A stretch of DNA of 64,000 bases from an uncultured Carboxylicivirga sp. GTDB lineage: Bacteria; Bacteroidota; Bacteroidia; Bacteroidales; Marinilabiliaceae. This document shows positions 1 to 9,058 of the stretch, piece by piece (the first letter of the stretch is position 1; the number at the start of each line of letters is the position of its first letter). The position numbers were made by a program, and so were the translations under genes. The stretch lies in NCBI GenBank assembly GCA_947503525.1, contig CANNEA010000007.1, positions 62,001 to 126,000 on the forward strand. The letters are read 5' to 3'. A model generated the notes under the pieces. That model was not told the DNA's origin, made no database searches, and was given only the letters and a program-made list of their open reading frames with translations.

Positions 1-1
1 A

Positions 2-724
2 AAAGGGCCATGGGCGGGATGTTACGAAAATGTTGGAATCTCTGGCTTCATAAAAAACATCATTGTTTACGTTTGGCGAATGTTGGATGCCGGTAGAATT
101 GTGATCTGGGGTTTAGTAGTTTTTCTCATTTATCACTTTTGGAGAAATAAGATTAAGTTATTGACCTACACTAAACAAATTAGTGTACTACTTATTATTG
201 TAATCGCCATTAGTTTGCCTAGTGCCCTTGGGTCAAACATGTTAATAGATAATCGATACTTTTTACCTATTTTCATTTCTCTTTCCCTTTTATTGGGGAC
301 TCTTTTAGAGCACTCAGAGCAAAAACTTATAACAAAAAAAAATCTGTTGATCATAGCAATTGCAGCCAGTCTATCTGGTAGTTTCTGGGTATACCCTGAT
401 CACATTTCAAAATGCTGGAGTGCCTCATTAAGTCATATTCCATATTATCGCCTTAAAAAGGAAATGAACGAATTCATCAATGATAATGGAATAGATAAAT
501 CCAAAATAGGAAGTTATGTCCCTAATGTAACGCAGGAAAGATATATTGAACTTAACGAAAGCTTATTCAGTTATAAACAAGTCGATTTTGAAAACAATAA
601 ATACATCTTCTATTCTAACATTTACAATATTAGCGACGAACATTTAGATGAACTTAAGAATTGGTCTGTCTTAAAACGCCTGGACTGCTGTTTCGTTAAA
701 GTTGTTCTTTATGAAAAACGTTAA
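2..724 (+). CDS. C-terminal part of a multi-pass membrane protein (left-edge partial)
   Basis: The reading frame is open from base 2 to a stop at 724, so the true start lies before the window; the first in-frame ATG at 80 is probably internal. The visible part has several hydrophobic helices (around 100-190, 175-240 and 330-400 bp) followed by a soluble tail of about 100 residues. This layout resembles the end of a GT-C type glycosyltransferase or similar lipid-linked sugar transferase, but no diagnostic motif is visible, so the function is not assigned. It converges on the purine nucleoside phosphorylase gene. Another large membrane protein of similar style lies at 50009. Confidence 0.6.
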   Translation, partial: KGPWAGCYENVGISGFIKNIIVYVWRMLDAGRIVIWGLVVFLIYHFWRNKIKLLTYTKQISVLLIIVIAISLPSALGSNMLIDNRYFLPIFISLSLLLGTLLEHSEQKLITKKNLLIIAIAASLSGSFWVYPDHISKCWSASLSHIPYYRLKKEMNEFINDNGIDKSKIGSYVPNVTQERYIELNESLFSYKQVDFENNKYIFYSNIYNISDEHLDELKNWSVLKRLDCCFVKVVLYEKR

Positions 725-733
725 ATAATACAA

Positions 734-1561
734 TTATAATTTCTCACAGACCTTCTTAAATACTTTAATTAGCCCTTCTTCCGCGGTGGCAGCAATATCC
801 AGTATTTCTTGCAAGCTAACAGGGTGTAAATTATCAGGATCGCATTCATCGGTTAAAACGGAAATAGCAGCACATGGCAGCCCAATATGATTGGCCACAA
901 TAACTTCCGGCACCGTTGACATACCTACCGCATCTGCACCTAAAGATCTTAAGTATCTGTATTCAGCGCGTGTTTCCAAATTTGGTCCGGGGACAGATAC
1001 GTAAACACCTTCGTGAAGAATGACATTCTCTGCTGAGGCAACTTGCCTTAAAGTTTTATTCAACTCAAAATTATATGGTTGACTCATATCGGGAAATCGC
1101 ACTCCCATTTCCTTCATATTAGCGCCGGTCAATGGATTTTCAGGAAGCTGATTAATATGGTCATCAATCAGCATTAAACTTCCCTTCTTATAGTCTAAAT
1201 TAACAGCTCCTGCTGCATTAGAAATCAACAAAGTTTTTACTCCCAACAACTTCATCACTCTTATTGGCAGCGTGACCTGTTGCATTGAATAACCTTCGTA
1301 ATAATGAAAACGCCCCTGCATAGCCAATACTTGTTTGCCTGCTAATTTACCATAAATGAGCTTTCCTTTATGCGACTCAACCGTGGAAACAGGAAAATAA
1401 GGAATATCGGCATAATCCACTTCTTTCTCTATTTCAATTTCATTGATCAATTTACCCAATCCAGTACCTAAAATAATTCCTATTTGCGGTTTATTAATAC
1501 CTTGGTCTTTTAAATAATCACAAGTCTCGACAATATCTTTATAAATAAAAGTGCTTTTCAT
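734..1561 (-). CDS. punA: Purine nucleoside phosphorylase (trimeric type), copy 1
   Basis: Cleaves purine nucleosides with phosphate to free base and (deoxy)ribose-1-phosphate in cytosolic purine salvage. The 275-residue length fits the trimeric PNP family. Visible motifs are the phosphate-binding GTGLG loop near residues 32-36, a VSTVESHKG segment, QGRFHYYEGYS, and a VGMSTVPEVIVA segment. The base-contacting Asn of mammalian PNP (ITN) is replaced by Asp here (LTD). The start gives an 8-bp gap to the upstream unknown gene at 1570-2316, suggesting cotranscription. A second PNP is encoded at 33283-34095 with the same Asp. Exact base preference cannot be told from sequence. Confidence 0.93.
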   Translation of the reverse strand: MKSTFIYKDIVETCDYLKDQGINKPQIGIILGTGLGKLINEIEIEKEVDYADIPYFPVSTVESHKGKLIYGKLAGKQVLAMQGRFHYYEGYSMQQVTLPIRVMKLLGVKTLLISNAAGAVNLDYKKGSLMLIDDHINQLPENPLTGANMKEMGVRFPDMSQPYNFELNKTLRQVASAENVILHEGVYVSVPGPNLETRAEYRYLRSLGADAVGMSTVPEVIVANHIGLPCAAISVLTDECDPDNLHPVSLQEILDIAATAEEGLIKVFKKVCEKL

Positions 1562-1569
1562 AACTGCTA

Positions 1570-2316
1570 TTAAAATTTCAATATGGGATAAAGTTGAGCA
1601 TTTAATAATTCTTCTTCAAATTTGATTTCCAAATTATATGAATCCAAATGGCTTTTTAATGCAATACGCCATGCCTTTTCTCCATCTCTGCATTCAGTGA
1701 ATGCATCAAATGCCTTGTATCCAATTTCAATGGTATCTTCACCAAACCATCTAAATAAGCGATGATACGAATCTGGTTTTATAAGAGTAATCTTAATTTC
1801 ATCGTAGCACTTATCCATTACCTCAATCAGCTTAATATCAGGGATTGGCGTTTCATTTTTAAAATGCTTTTGAAATTGACTTCCATTTCGTTCCTCAATA
1901 AAATCAAGAACTTCTTCCCAATTAACTTCTATTTCTACATTTCCGTTGTCTTGATTTTCTCCAATAAAAAAACGATTTCGGATTTCACTAAAACTTACTT
2001 CTTTTTGTTCTCTCATTAAAGTAAGAATCAATGGCCCAATAAACACTTTGAAATCCATCCAGGAAATACCGCTTTCTGTGTTTGAAAATGAATAATTATT
2101 TCCTGCCAGACTTTTCTTTACAAAAGAGATGTGTTGGTCTTGCATTATTCGTTTTTCTCTTTGACACAGATAAGGAAAGAATGTTTTAAATTGCTTCAAC
2201 AAGCTTCTCCTTTGCATGTCCTTCGTTCTCCCTGGAATCTTCTTATCCGTAGTTCGAAAAAGCACAAATGCGTAGGCATTATCAGGTAAATACATTTCCA
2301 ATATTGATCTATTCAT
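1570..2316 (-). CDS. Hypothetical soluble protein
   Basis: A 248-residue protein that I do not recognise. It has no signal peptide or membrane segment and is rich in charged and aromatic residues, with a basic N-terminal third and a WMDFKVF-like hydrophobic patch near residue 85. The TTDKKIPGRTKD stretch near residues 22-33 is the most distinctive part. It ends 8 bp before punA on the same strand, so the two are probably one transcript, but this does not define a role. The gene starts 75 bp from the divergent S41 peptidase gene. Confidence 0.7.
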   Translation of the reverse strand: MNRSILEMYLPDNAYAFVLFRTTDKKIPGRTKDMQRRSLLKQFKTFFPYLCQREKRIMQDQHISFVKKSLAGNNYSFSNTESGISWMDFKVFIGPLILTLMREQKEVSFSEIRNRFFIGENQDNGNVEIEVNWEEVLDFIEERNGSQFQKHFKNETPIPDIKLIEVMDKCYDEIKITLIKPDSYHRLFRWFGEDTIEIGYKAFDAFTECRDGEKAWRIALKSHLDSYNLEIKFEEELLNAQLYPILKF

Positions 2317-2390
2317 AAAACAAAGTTCAAAACTAATCGTAGTTATGAAATATTCAGTATTTTTCGGACATAATACCTAACACATAACTT

Positions 2391-3758
2391 ATGAAGAATT
2401 TTATTAGCCCCCTAATCTTATTATTCATCCTCAGTATAACATTAATATCCTGTGAAGATGATAATAAGATACCACAAGAAGTATTAGAGATCAACAAATT
2501 TGTGGATGATTATATGGATTTTGCGTATTACTGGAACACAGAAATGCCAAATATCGATTACAACAAAGAACCAGACTCCAAAACCTATTTTGACAAGCTT
2601 CTTTTTAAAGACATTGATCAGTGGTCGTTTATTACGGATAACTTAGATGAATTACTGGCCTATTTTTCAGGTGTCCGAAAAAGCATGGGACATTCCTTAC
2701 GTCTGTTTAAAATATCTGATAGTTCAGATGACATCATCGCATTTATTGAATATATCGAACCAAACTCCCCCGCTGATTTAGCAGGACTGGGACGAGGAGA
2801 TATGATTTATATGGTAGATGACCAAGTCCTGACTATAAATAACTATTCAAGTTTATTAAATAAAGAAAGCTACAAACTAAGCTTAGGTAGTTTTAATTCT
2901 GACTTTAGCATCAATCCTATAACGCCTTCGGTAAACCTTAGCTCTGTTGAACTCAATACAAATCCTATTCATATCTCAAAAGTAATTGAGCATGGAGGTA
3001 AAAAGGTTGGGTATCTAATGTATAAATCCTTTATTGATGATTATAACGATCAGCTTGAAGACGTGTTTGCTGATTTTAAAAGCCAGGGAATAGATGATCT
3101 AGTTCTGGATTTACGCTATAACGGCGGAGGATCAGTAAATACAGCTATTCTACTAAGTAGCATGATAGCGCCAGCTGATAAAAAAGACGAAGTATTTTTA
3201 AGAACAGCTTACAACGAAAACCTTGACAAATATTTCAAAGAAGAGAATCCAAACGATTCTGAATTATTTATTGATCGAATTCAGGAGAACGTTAATAATG
3301 TCAACCTTGATCGCCTGGTGGTATTAACAACCTACAAAACTGCATCGGCAAGTGAAATGGTAATGTATGGATTATCGCCACATATGGAAGTTCATCATAT
3401 TGGTGAGCAAACTCATGGCAAGTACTACGGATCAATCACCATTTCAGATCCTGACGAAAAACATTCGTGGGCAATTCAACCTATTGTCATGCGAGCTGAA
3501 AATATTGATAATTCAATTGATTATTCCATAGGACTAATTCCTGATGAAGATCGAACCGATTTTCTCAATGCAAGCACCTTCTATCCATTAGGTGACAGCA
3601 GGGAAGATTTTCTGGCGCAAGCCTTGGAATACTTAACCGGAATTGTGCCAAATGGGGTGAATTTGAAATCAACATCATCGCCATTTATTCCAATAAACCA
3701 AGAATATAAATTTGCACATCCCTTGGAATACGATATGCATTTCAGAAGTTTGAAGTAA
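2391..3758 (+). CDS. S41 family (C-terminal processing-type) peptidase, lipoprotein
   Basis: Predicted lipid-anchored periplasmic or outer-membrane serine protease. The N-terminus is a lipoprotein signal with the acylated Cys at residue 21 (LISC). A PDZ-like segment (EPNSPADLAGLGRGDMIY) spans roughly residues 115-160. The catalytic S41 domain follows, with DLRYNGGG, a TASASEM motif carrying the nucleophilic Ser region near residue 320, and THGKYYG providing the candidate Lys. At 455 residues it matches the Bacteroidota lipoprotein S41 group rather than CtpA/Prc proper. It is transcribed alone and ends at a strong bidirectional terminator. The substrate is unknown. Confidence 0.88.
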   Translation: MKNFISPLILLFILSITLISCEDDNKIPQEVLEINKFVDDYMDFAYYWNTEMPNIDYNKEPDSKTYFDKLLFKDIDQWSFITDNLDELLAYFSGVRKSMGHSLRLFKISDSSDDIIAFIEYIEPNSPADLAGLGRGDMIYMVDDQVLTINNYSSLLNKESYKLSLGSFNSDFSINPITPSVNLSSVELNTNPIHISKVIEHGGKKVGYLMYKSFIDDYNDQLEDVFADFKSQGIDDLVLDLRYNGGGSVNTAILLSSMIAPADKKDEVFLRTAYNENLDKYFKEENPNDSELFIDRIQENVNNVNLDRLVVLTTYKTASASEMVMYGLSPHMEVHHIGEQTHGKYYGSITISDPDEKHSWAIQPIVMRAENIDNSIDYSIGLIPDEDRTDFLNASTFYPLGDSREDFLAQALEYLTGIVPNGVNLKSTSSPFIPINQEYKFAHPLEYDMHFRSLK

Positions 3759-3763
3759 AACAC

Positions 3764-3790
3764 AAAAGGCAGCTATTAGCTGCCTTTTTT
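3764..3790. terminator. Bidirectional intrinsic terminator
   Basis: A 12-bp perfect hairpin (AAAAGGCAGCTA, 2-nt loop, complement) is followed by a T run on the plus strand and by TTTT on the minus strand. It lies between the convergent S41 peptidase and mlaF genes and can end both transcripts. Confidence 0.88.
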
Positions 3791-4542
3791 TAACTCTTTT
3801 CTTTTATTTTTCTGAACAATTTAGAGGCAAATATAAAATCTTCCAGTTGTTCGTTTTCGGCATGGATAATTTCATCCTTACTACCTTCCCAATGCTTTTC
3901 TCCCTGGTAGATAAAAATTATTTTTTCACCAATACCCAAAACAGAATTCATGTCATGCGTATTTACAATGGTGGTCATTCCAAATTCATGCGTAATTTCA
4001 TGAATTAATTCATCGATAACAATTGCAGTTCTAGGATCAAGACCTGAGTTTGGCTCATCACAAAACAAATATTTTGGATTAAGTGCAATGGCGCGGGCTA
4101 TTGCCACGCGTTTCTGCATTCCACCGCTAACTTCTGAAGGTAACTTCTTATTTGCATTCTCTAACTTCACCCTATCCAAACAGAAATTAGTTCGTTCTCT
4201 TTTTTCCTCTTCAGTCATCTTTGTGAACATATCAAGAGGGAAGCGTACATTTTCTTCAACTGTCATTGAGTCAAATAATGCCGATCCTTGAAAAAGCATA
4301 CCAATTTCTTGTCGTAAAGCCTTCCTCTTTTTATGATCCAAAGCCGGAAAACTCCTTCCATCATATAATATATCACCGCTGGTTAAATCATGTAATCCTA
4401 CCAGTGATTTCAATAATACAGTTTTACCAGAACCACTCTGTCCAATAATTAAGTTAGTCTTTCCTTTTTCAAAAACAGCCGAGATTCCTTTTAAAACTTC
4501 CTTTCCTTCAAAAGATTTAAACACATTTACCGCCTCAATCAT
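3790..4542 (-). CDS. mlaF: ABC transporter ATP-binding protein, MlaF-like
   Basis: Cytoplasmic ATPase of a lipid (Mla-type) ABC importer or exporter that helps maintain outer-membrane lipid asymmetry. The 250 residues carry Walker A GQSGSGKT near residue 36, an ABC signature VSGGMQKR near 138, and Walker B LFCDEPNSGLDP near 158. The SGGMQKR signature with the NSGLDP Walker B is typical of MlaF/YrbF. Its start overlaps the stop of the upstream mlaE by 4 bp, so translation is probably coupled. No MlaD (MCE) gene follows in the window, so the substrate-binding partner must be encoded elsewhere. Confidence 0.9.
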   Translation of the reverse strand: MIEAVNVFKSFEGKEVLKGISAVFEKGKTNLIIGQSGSGKTVLLKSLVGLHDLTSGDILYDGRSFPALDHKKRKALRQEIGMLFQGSALFDSMTVEENVRFPLDMFTKMTEEEKRERTNFCLDRVKLENANKKLPSEVSGGMQKRVAIARAIALNPKYLFCDEPNSGLDPRTAIVIDELIHEITHEFGMTTIVNTHDMNSVLGIGEKIIFIYQGEKHWEGSKDEIIHAENEQLEDFIFASKLFRKIKEKS

Positions 4543-5279
4543 TTTAATAACAGTTGGGTTAATAACAAATTGAAAAGTAATATCTGAACACTACTGGTAA
4601 CCACAGCTGTAGTACTAGCCTTACCAACCTCAAGAGCTCCTCCCTGAGCATAAAAACCCCAATACGCCGAAACGGTAGAAATGATGAATGCGAAAACAAC
4701 TGATTTTATTATTGAATAGGCAATATAAAATGGAATAAAAGCAAACTGTATTCCATAAATATAATCCGCAGCAGGCACTTCTCCGGTTAAAGCACCAGCC
4801 AGGAAACCACCCGTAATTCCAACACCCATACTTATGATGACCAAAAATGGGATTATAAAAACAAAAGCTAGCATTTTAGGCAATACTAAAAATGCAGCAG
4901 AATTAATTCCCATAATTTCAAGGGCATCAATCTGCTCAGTTACCCTCATTGTTCCAATTTCAGAAGCAATATTTGAACCAACCTTCCCTGCCAGAATCAA
5001 TCCTACTATTGTAGACGAGAACTCCAACAGCATAGAATCTCGGGCGGCAAGTCCAATGGTATATTTGGGAATAAAAGCCATATCAATGTTATAAGCCGTT
5101 TGCAAAGTAATTACAGCTCCCATAAAAATTGAAATGATAAAAACGATTCCAAGAGAATCAATTCCTAACTTATCAATTTCTTTTATAACCTGCTTTACTA
5201 AAACAGTATGCTTTTCAGGTCGTCCAAATACTTTTTTTACAAATAATGAATAACGCCCTATATGATAAAATAACTTCAT
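4539..5279 (-). CDS. mlaE: ABC transporter permease, MlaE-like
   Basis: Integral inner-membrane permease paired with the adjacent MlaF. The 246-residue length and five to six hydrophobic segments fit the MlaE/YrbE family. Family-type stretches include KVGSNIASEIGTMRVTEQIDALEIMG around residues 115-140, the most conserved part of MlaE. It is the first gene of a two-gene operon whose second gene overlaps it by 4 bp. The 168-bp gap to the divergent manC gene must hold both promoters, though neither is convincing by eye. Confidence 0.9.
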   Translation of the reverse strand: MKLFYHIGRYSLFVKKVFGRPEKHTVLVKQVIKEIDKLGIDSLGIVFIISIFMGAVITLQTAYNIDMAFIPKYTIGLAARDSMLLEFSSTIVGLILAGKVGSNIASEIGTMRVTEQIDALEIMGINSAAFLVLPKMLAFVFIIPFLVIISMGVGITGGFLAGALTGEVPAADYIYGIQFAFIPFYIAYSIIKSVVFAFIISTVSAYWGFYAQGGALEVGKASTTAVVTSSVQILLFNLLLTQLLLK

Positions 5280-5447
5280 TTGCGAATCAAAAAATTGTAT
5301 CTAATTTTACAGATAAAAGTAACAATATTCCTTAATTAATGGGAAGTATTCCGTAAATTACAATAAATACACGGGTACGCTTTCAAATGTACCTATTCAT
5401 GATTCTATGGAAACAACTGTTGTAATCAAGAAAGACCAACTAATCAA

Positions 5448-6527
5448 ATGAAAAATAATACTTTTTGCATAATTATGGCAGGAGGCTTGGGAAGTCGATT
5501 CTGGCCTTTGAGCACTTCACAAACACCAAAGCAATTCCTGGATATATTTGGAACCGGTAAATCTCTACTTCAACAAACCTTTGAACGCTTTGAACCCATA
5601 TGTCCTATTGACAACTTTATCATTGTCACCACGGTTGCTTATAAGGACATGGTGATTGAACAAATACCTCAAATATCACCTGATCAGGTCTTAGCTGAAC
5701 CATTACGTCGTAATACAGCTCCTTGCATTGCCTTTGCCAACACGCATATTAAACTAATAAATCCGGATGCCAATATTATTGTCACTCCTGCTGATCACTT
5801 GATTCTTAATGAGCAAGAATTCCGAAATAATATTGAAAAAGGTTTAGATTTTATCTCAACTAAAGATGCATTGCTAACACTTGGCATTAAACCAAGTCGC
5901 CCTGAGACCGGTTATGGCTATATACAAATAGGAAAAGAAATTAGTGACAAAAAACGCTTTAGAAAGGTAAAAACCTTTACAGAAAAGCCAAATTTAGAGA
6001 TGGCTAAGATTTTATTCGAAAGTGGTGAGTTCTTTTGGAATTCGGGCATCTTCCTATGGTCATTAAAAAGTATTGAAAAAGCCTTTAAAACTAATTTGAA
6101 AGAGATTGCAACCCCTTTTGAAGAATATTCGTCCCATGTTGGAACAATACATGAAAAAAAGGCCTTAAAAGAAGCTTATATCGAATGTAAAAACATTTCA
6201 ATTGATTACGGTTTGATGGAAAAAGCCAATAACGTCTACGTTAAAATGGTAAATTTCGGTTGGTCCGATCTCGGAACCTGGTCTTCTCTGCATGAACATG
6301 CTGATACCAACGAACAAAACAACGCCGTAATTAAAGGGGATGTGTTAACTTATGAAACTAACAATTGCGTTATTCATTTGCCTAGTGATAAGAAAGGCAT
6401 CATCCAAGGATTGGATAATTATATAGTTGTTGAATCGGAGAAAGCCCTATTGATTTGCCCAAGAAATAATGAACAACAGATAAGGCAATTTACCACAGAT
6501 CTAAAATCAGAATTTGGATCAGACTAA
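5448..6527 (+). CDS. manC: Mannose-1-phosphate guanylyltransferase
   Basis: Makes GDP-mannose from mannose-1-phosphate and GTP, feeding polysaccharide and glycoprotein mannosylation or GDP-fucose synthesis. The N-terminal nucleotidyltransferase signature MAGGLGSRFWPLS begins near residue 10, followed by PKQFLD. A TPADHLI metal/nucleotide motif lies near residue 115, FTEKP near 178 and FFWNSGIFLW near 197. At 359 residues it is the short monofunctional form, lacking the C-terminal phosphomannose isomerase domain of longer ManC proteins. It is a single-gene transcript ending at the shared hairpin with gldN. Confidence 0.93.
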   Translation: MKNNTFCIIMAGGLGSRFWPLSTSQTPKQFLDIFGTGKSLLQQTFERFEPICPIDNFIIVTTVAYKDMVIEQIPQISPDQVLAEPLRRNTAPCIAFANTHIKLINPDANIIVTPADHLILNEQEFRNNIEKGLDFISTKDALLTLGIKPSRPETGYGYIQIGKEISDKKRFRKVKTFTEKPNLEMAKILFESGEFFWNSGIFLWSLKSIEKAFKTNLKEIATPFEEYSSHVGTIHEKKALKEAYIECKNISIDYGLMEKANNVYVKMVNFGWSDLGTWSSLHEHADTNEQNNAVIKGDVLTYETNNCVIHLPSDKKGIIQGLDNYIVVESEKALLICPRNNEQQIRQFTTDLKSEFGSD

Positions 6528-6534
6528 AAAAAGA

Positions 6535-6556
6535 AAAGGGGCTTAAAAGCCCCTTT
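6535..6556. terminator. Bidirectional intrinsic terminator (manC / gld operon)
   Basis: A 10-bp perfect stem (AAAGGGGCTT with its complement, 2-nt loop) sits between the convergent manC and gldN genes. The U-rich tail is best on the minus strand (TTTTCTTTTTTT), so it probably ends the gldKLMN transcript as well as manC. Confidence 0.85.
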
Positions 6557-6579
6557 ATATATTTGATATCTTTCCTCTC

Positions 6580-7434
6580 TTAGAATTCCCACATATCATG
6601 CTCCATATTAAACATGGAGTTTTTGATTCTTTCCGATTCCATCATGGCTTCCATACCAGCGGTATAATCCTCAATTCGTCGGTTATTATAAACGTTTGAT
6701 TCACGATAGATGTAACTACCAAAGTAACGCTTTATAAAAATATCATCGAAAGTTCTTCTTTGAGCATCGTTACGTGGATTAAAAACTTCATGACGGGCCA
6801 GTAAGCCTCGTGCTTCAGGGAAATAAATCCAGAAAGCCTGTGATTGTACAACCTGTCCCTCCTGACCATCATCACCCTCTTTTACAAACTCGCGAATTGG
6901 ACACATTCCAACGATACGAACATCCATTCTTGAATAGTTACGATCGAAGAACCAAATCTCTTTTAACATGATCTGTTTTACTTCAGTAGAGCGAACCTCA
7001 CCTTCAACAATCTTCTTTTCGTATAAGCCTGTGTCCGGATTCCTAATCTCTGTTGTATCCGAAGTAGCTCCCATTTCTCTTAGAACCTGATCAAGAGTCA
7101 TTGGTACTTGAAACTCATCATCCGTTTTGGTTGAATAAGCAGTCAAACCTTCATATTGAATCCCATATACCAATAAATCAACCAAACTCATACGATCATC
7201 CATCTGTGTAGTTGGATAGTACATTGGTAAATTTATTTTTTCACGTAAATCAATTACTCTCCAAATTTTCTTAGCCCACAATACGTCCGATTCACGGATG
7301 TGTGCATAAGGTATTGGTTTACGATTTGGAACATGGTCTTTTGTGTACAATTCTGTATTCACCTGTTGTGCAACCGCTATATCAGCAGCTCCCATACCAA
7401 CAAGAACCAAGAGGATTAAGATGAATCGTTTCAT
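6580..7434 (-). CDS. gldN: Gliding motility / type IX secretion protein GldN
   Basis: Periplasmic component of the type IX secretion machinery that forms the outer-membrane-associated ring with GldK. The 284 residues begin with a signal peptide (LVLVGMGAADIAVAQQ). The family-type segment HIRESDVLWAKKIWRVIDL around residues 45-63 and the INLPMYYP stretch are characteristic of GldN/PorN. It is the last gene of the run gldK-gldL-gldM-gldN, 18 bp after gldM, and ends at a strong terminator. The gene order matches the known conserved T9SS cluster. Confidence 0.95.
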   Translation of the reverse strand: MKRFILILLVLVGMGAADIAVAQQVNTELYTKDHVPNRKPIPYAHIRESDVLWAKKIWRVIDLREKINLPMYYPTTQMDDRMSLVDLLVYGIQYEGLTAYSTKTDDEFQVPMTLDQVLREMGATSDTTEIRNPDTGLYEKKIVEGEVRSTEVKQIMLKEIWFFDRNYSRMDVRIVGMCPIREFVKEGDDGQEGQVVQSQAFWIYFPEARGLLARHEVFNPRNDAQRRTFDDIFIKRYFGSYIYRESNVYNNRRIEDYTAGMEAMMESERIKNSMFNMEHDMWEF

Positions 7435-7452
7435 ATCTGAAAAAATTAATTT

Positions 7453-9018
7453 CTAGTCAATAGTAAATGTTATAGACCCTAGTTTTCTTGTTCGTCCGTC
7501 AGGGCCAACGGCTCTAATATCTTCAATGAGAACACGGTTACCACGTGCAACTCCTTTTATCAATGTTTCCTGAGCTTCAGTAAACTTATTACTCTTAGAT
7601 GGTTCACTTACAAAGAAACCTTTTCTATTGGTAGCTACCGAAAACTGCGTTACTTTAAATTTTAAATCAAAGTCAAAATCTTCACCCATTTCAGCAATGA
7701 CATAACCAGCAGCCACCAGAAGGTTTTTACGTATTTTACCTTCATTTTTACCGGCTATCATGGCCACAGGATTTGGCACTCGCTTAATACGAAATTCCTG
7801 ACTTCCTAAACGACGATTCTTACCATTAATTTCAGCAGAGACCGTAATGATAGATTTTCCGCCTGCTTGTCCCGATCGAGGTTTTACAATGTATTCACTA
7901 CCTTTTTTGCGGAAAGTAGCATTTGTCATATTCACTTTGAGTTGACTACCTGCAACACCCGGCACTGAAATCTCCACAGGATTATCCAAGGCCTCGTAGA
8001 ACACATTCATTTTAGTTGGTGATATTACCACATTTGGTTGAATCACTTCATACTCATGTCTAATATTACGAGTTTGTCTCGCTCCATTAGGATCTTTAAA
8101 TACAATCTGACCATTCCAGGTCTTTTTACCTAGCGAAGTAGCCGGAATTCGTAATTCCCCTCTACCGTTTTCAAGTACATTAATTGTATGACCAGGTACA
8201 TTATACTCCGGATACTGCAAGGTATCCGTAGCAGCTAATAATATTTGAGCATAATACTCACCACCTTTAAATACATAATTCGAACGTGGTATTACAATCT
8301 CTTCAACTTTATTAAATTTATAAGAGCCTTCATCAACCTTACTCAACAAATAACTAATTACATCAGCCTGACCTGTTCGGACATTACTTTGTATACTACT
8401 CAGTAATGCAAATGAAGCTGATAAAGGTAAATGCTCAAACTTTTGACTTTCCCATGATACAGGTACCTGACCCTTTCGAGAAGGTGCTGCCGCTTCAGTT
8501 GATAAACTTTCTGTAATCGAATTTATCATTACAGTATCTTTGGGATCCAAATGTGAAATCAGCAATTCCTTATAATCTTTCAATGCAGCTTTAAGCTCTT
8601 CGCTTCGTTTCCCTGCTTGCTCAGTTATCATTACTTGAGCAGCTATATCTTGGTTATCAGCTCCTTTAAAGTTAGTTGTCGTCGCTTCAGGACTACTGTC
8701 AGCTATGCGCATCATTCGATGCTTTAAGCTGTCAATCGCATTATACAATGAATCAGCTTGAGCTACAATACTTTTGGCCTTATCGTGACTTTCCTTTACT
8801 TTTTTAGGATTGGTTAACTCCGCTGCCGCAAAATTAGCCAACAATTGATCATTTTTATTATCAACCGTCTTAGTAGACTCTTGAATACTTTTATCCACCA
8901 ACTGAAAAGCTTGAAGTAACTCTCCTGATACGTTCAATGCTAACATTGCCGTAAGGAAGAGATACATCATTCCAATCATTTTCTGCCTGGGGGTTTCGGG
9001 ACAGTTTCCGCCACTCAT
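7453..9018 (-). CDS. gldM: Gliding motility / type IX secretion motor protein GldM
   Basis: Inner-membrane protein with a long periplasmic arm that forms the proton-driven rotary motor of type IX secretion together with GldL. The start MSGGNCPETPRQKMIGMMYLF places the single transmembrane helix near residues 13-34, as in known GldM. The remaining roughly 480 residues are periplasmic and beta-rich, consistent with the D1-D4 arm that reaches the GldK/N ring. It is preceded by gldL with a 40-bp gap and followed by gldN with an 18-bp gap. Confidence 0.96.
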   Translation of the reverse strand: MSGGNCPETPRQKMIGMMYLFLTAMLALNVSGELLQAFQLVDKSIQESTKTVDNKNDQLLANFAAAELTNPKKVKESHDKAKSIVAQADSLYNAIDSLKHRMMRIADSSPEATTTNFKGADNQDIAAQVMITEQAGKRSEELKAALKDYKELLISHLDPKDTVMINSITESLSTEAAAPSRKGQVPVSWESQKFEHLPLSASFALLSSIQSNVRTGQADVISYLLSKVDEGSYKFNKVEEIVIPRSNYVFKGGEYYAQILLAATDTLQYPEYNVPGHTINVLENGRGELRIPATSLGKKTWNGQIVFKDPNGARQTRNIRHEYEVIQPNVVISPTKMNVFYEALDNPVEISVPGVAGSQLKVNMTNATFRKKGSEYIVKPRSGQAGGKSIITVSAEINGKNRRLGSQEFRIKRVPNPVAMIAGKNEGKIRKNLLVAAGYVIAEMGEDFDFDLKFKVTQFSVATNRKGFFVSEPSKSNKFTEAQETLIKGVARGNRVLIEDIRAVGPDGRTRKLGSITFTID

Positions 9019-9058
9019 AGTCTTATGTGTTTTAAATTAGCAGTTAATACTGTTCCTA

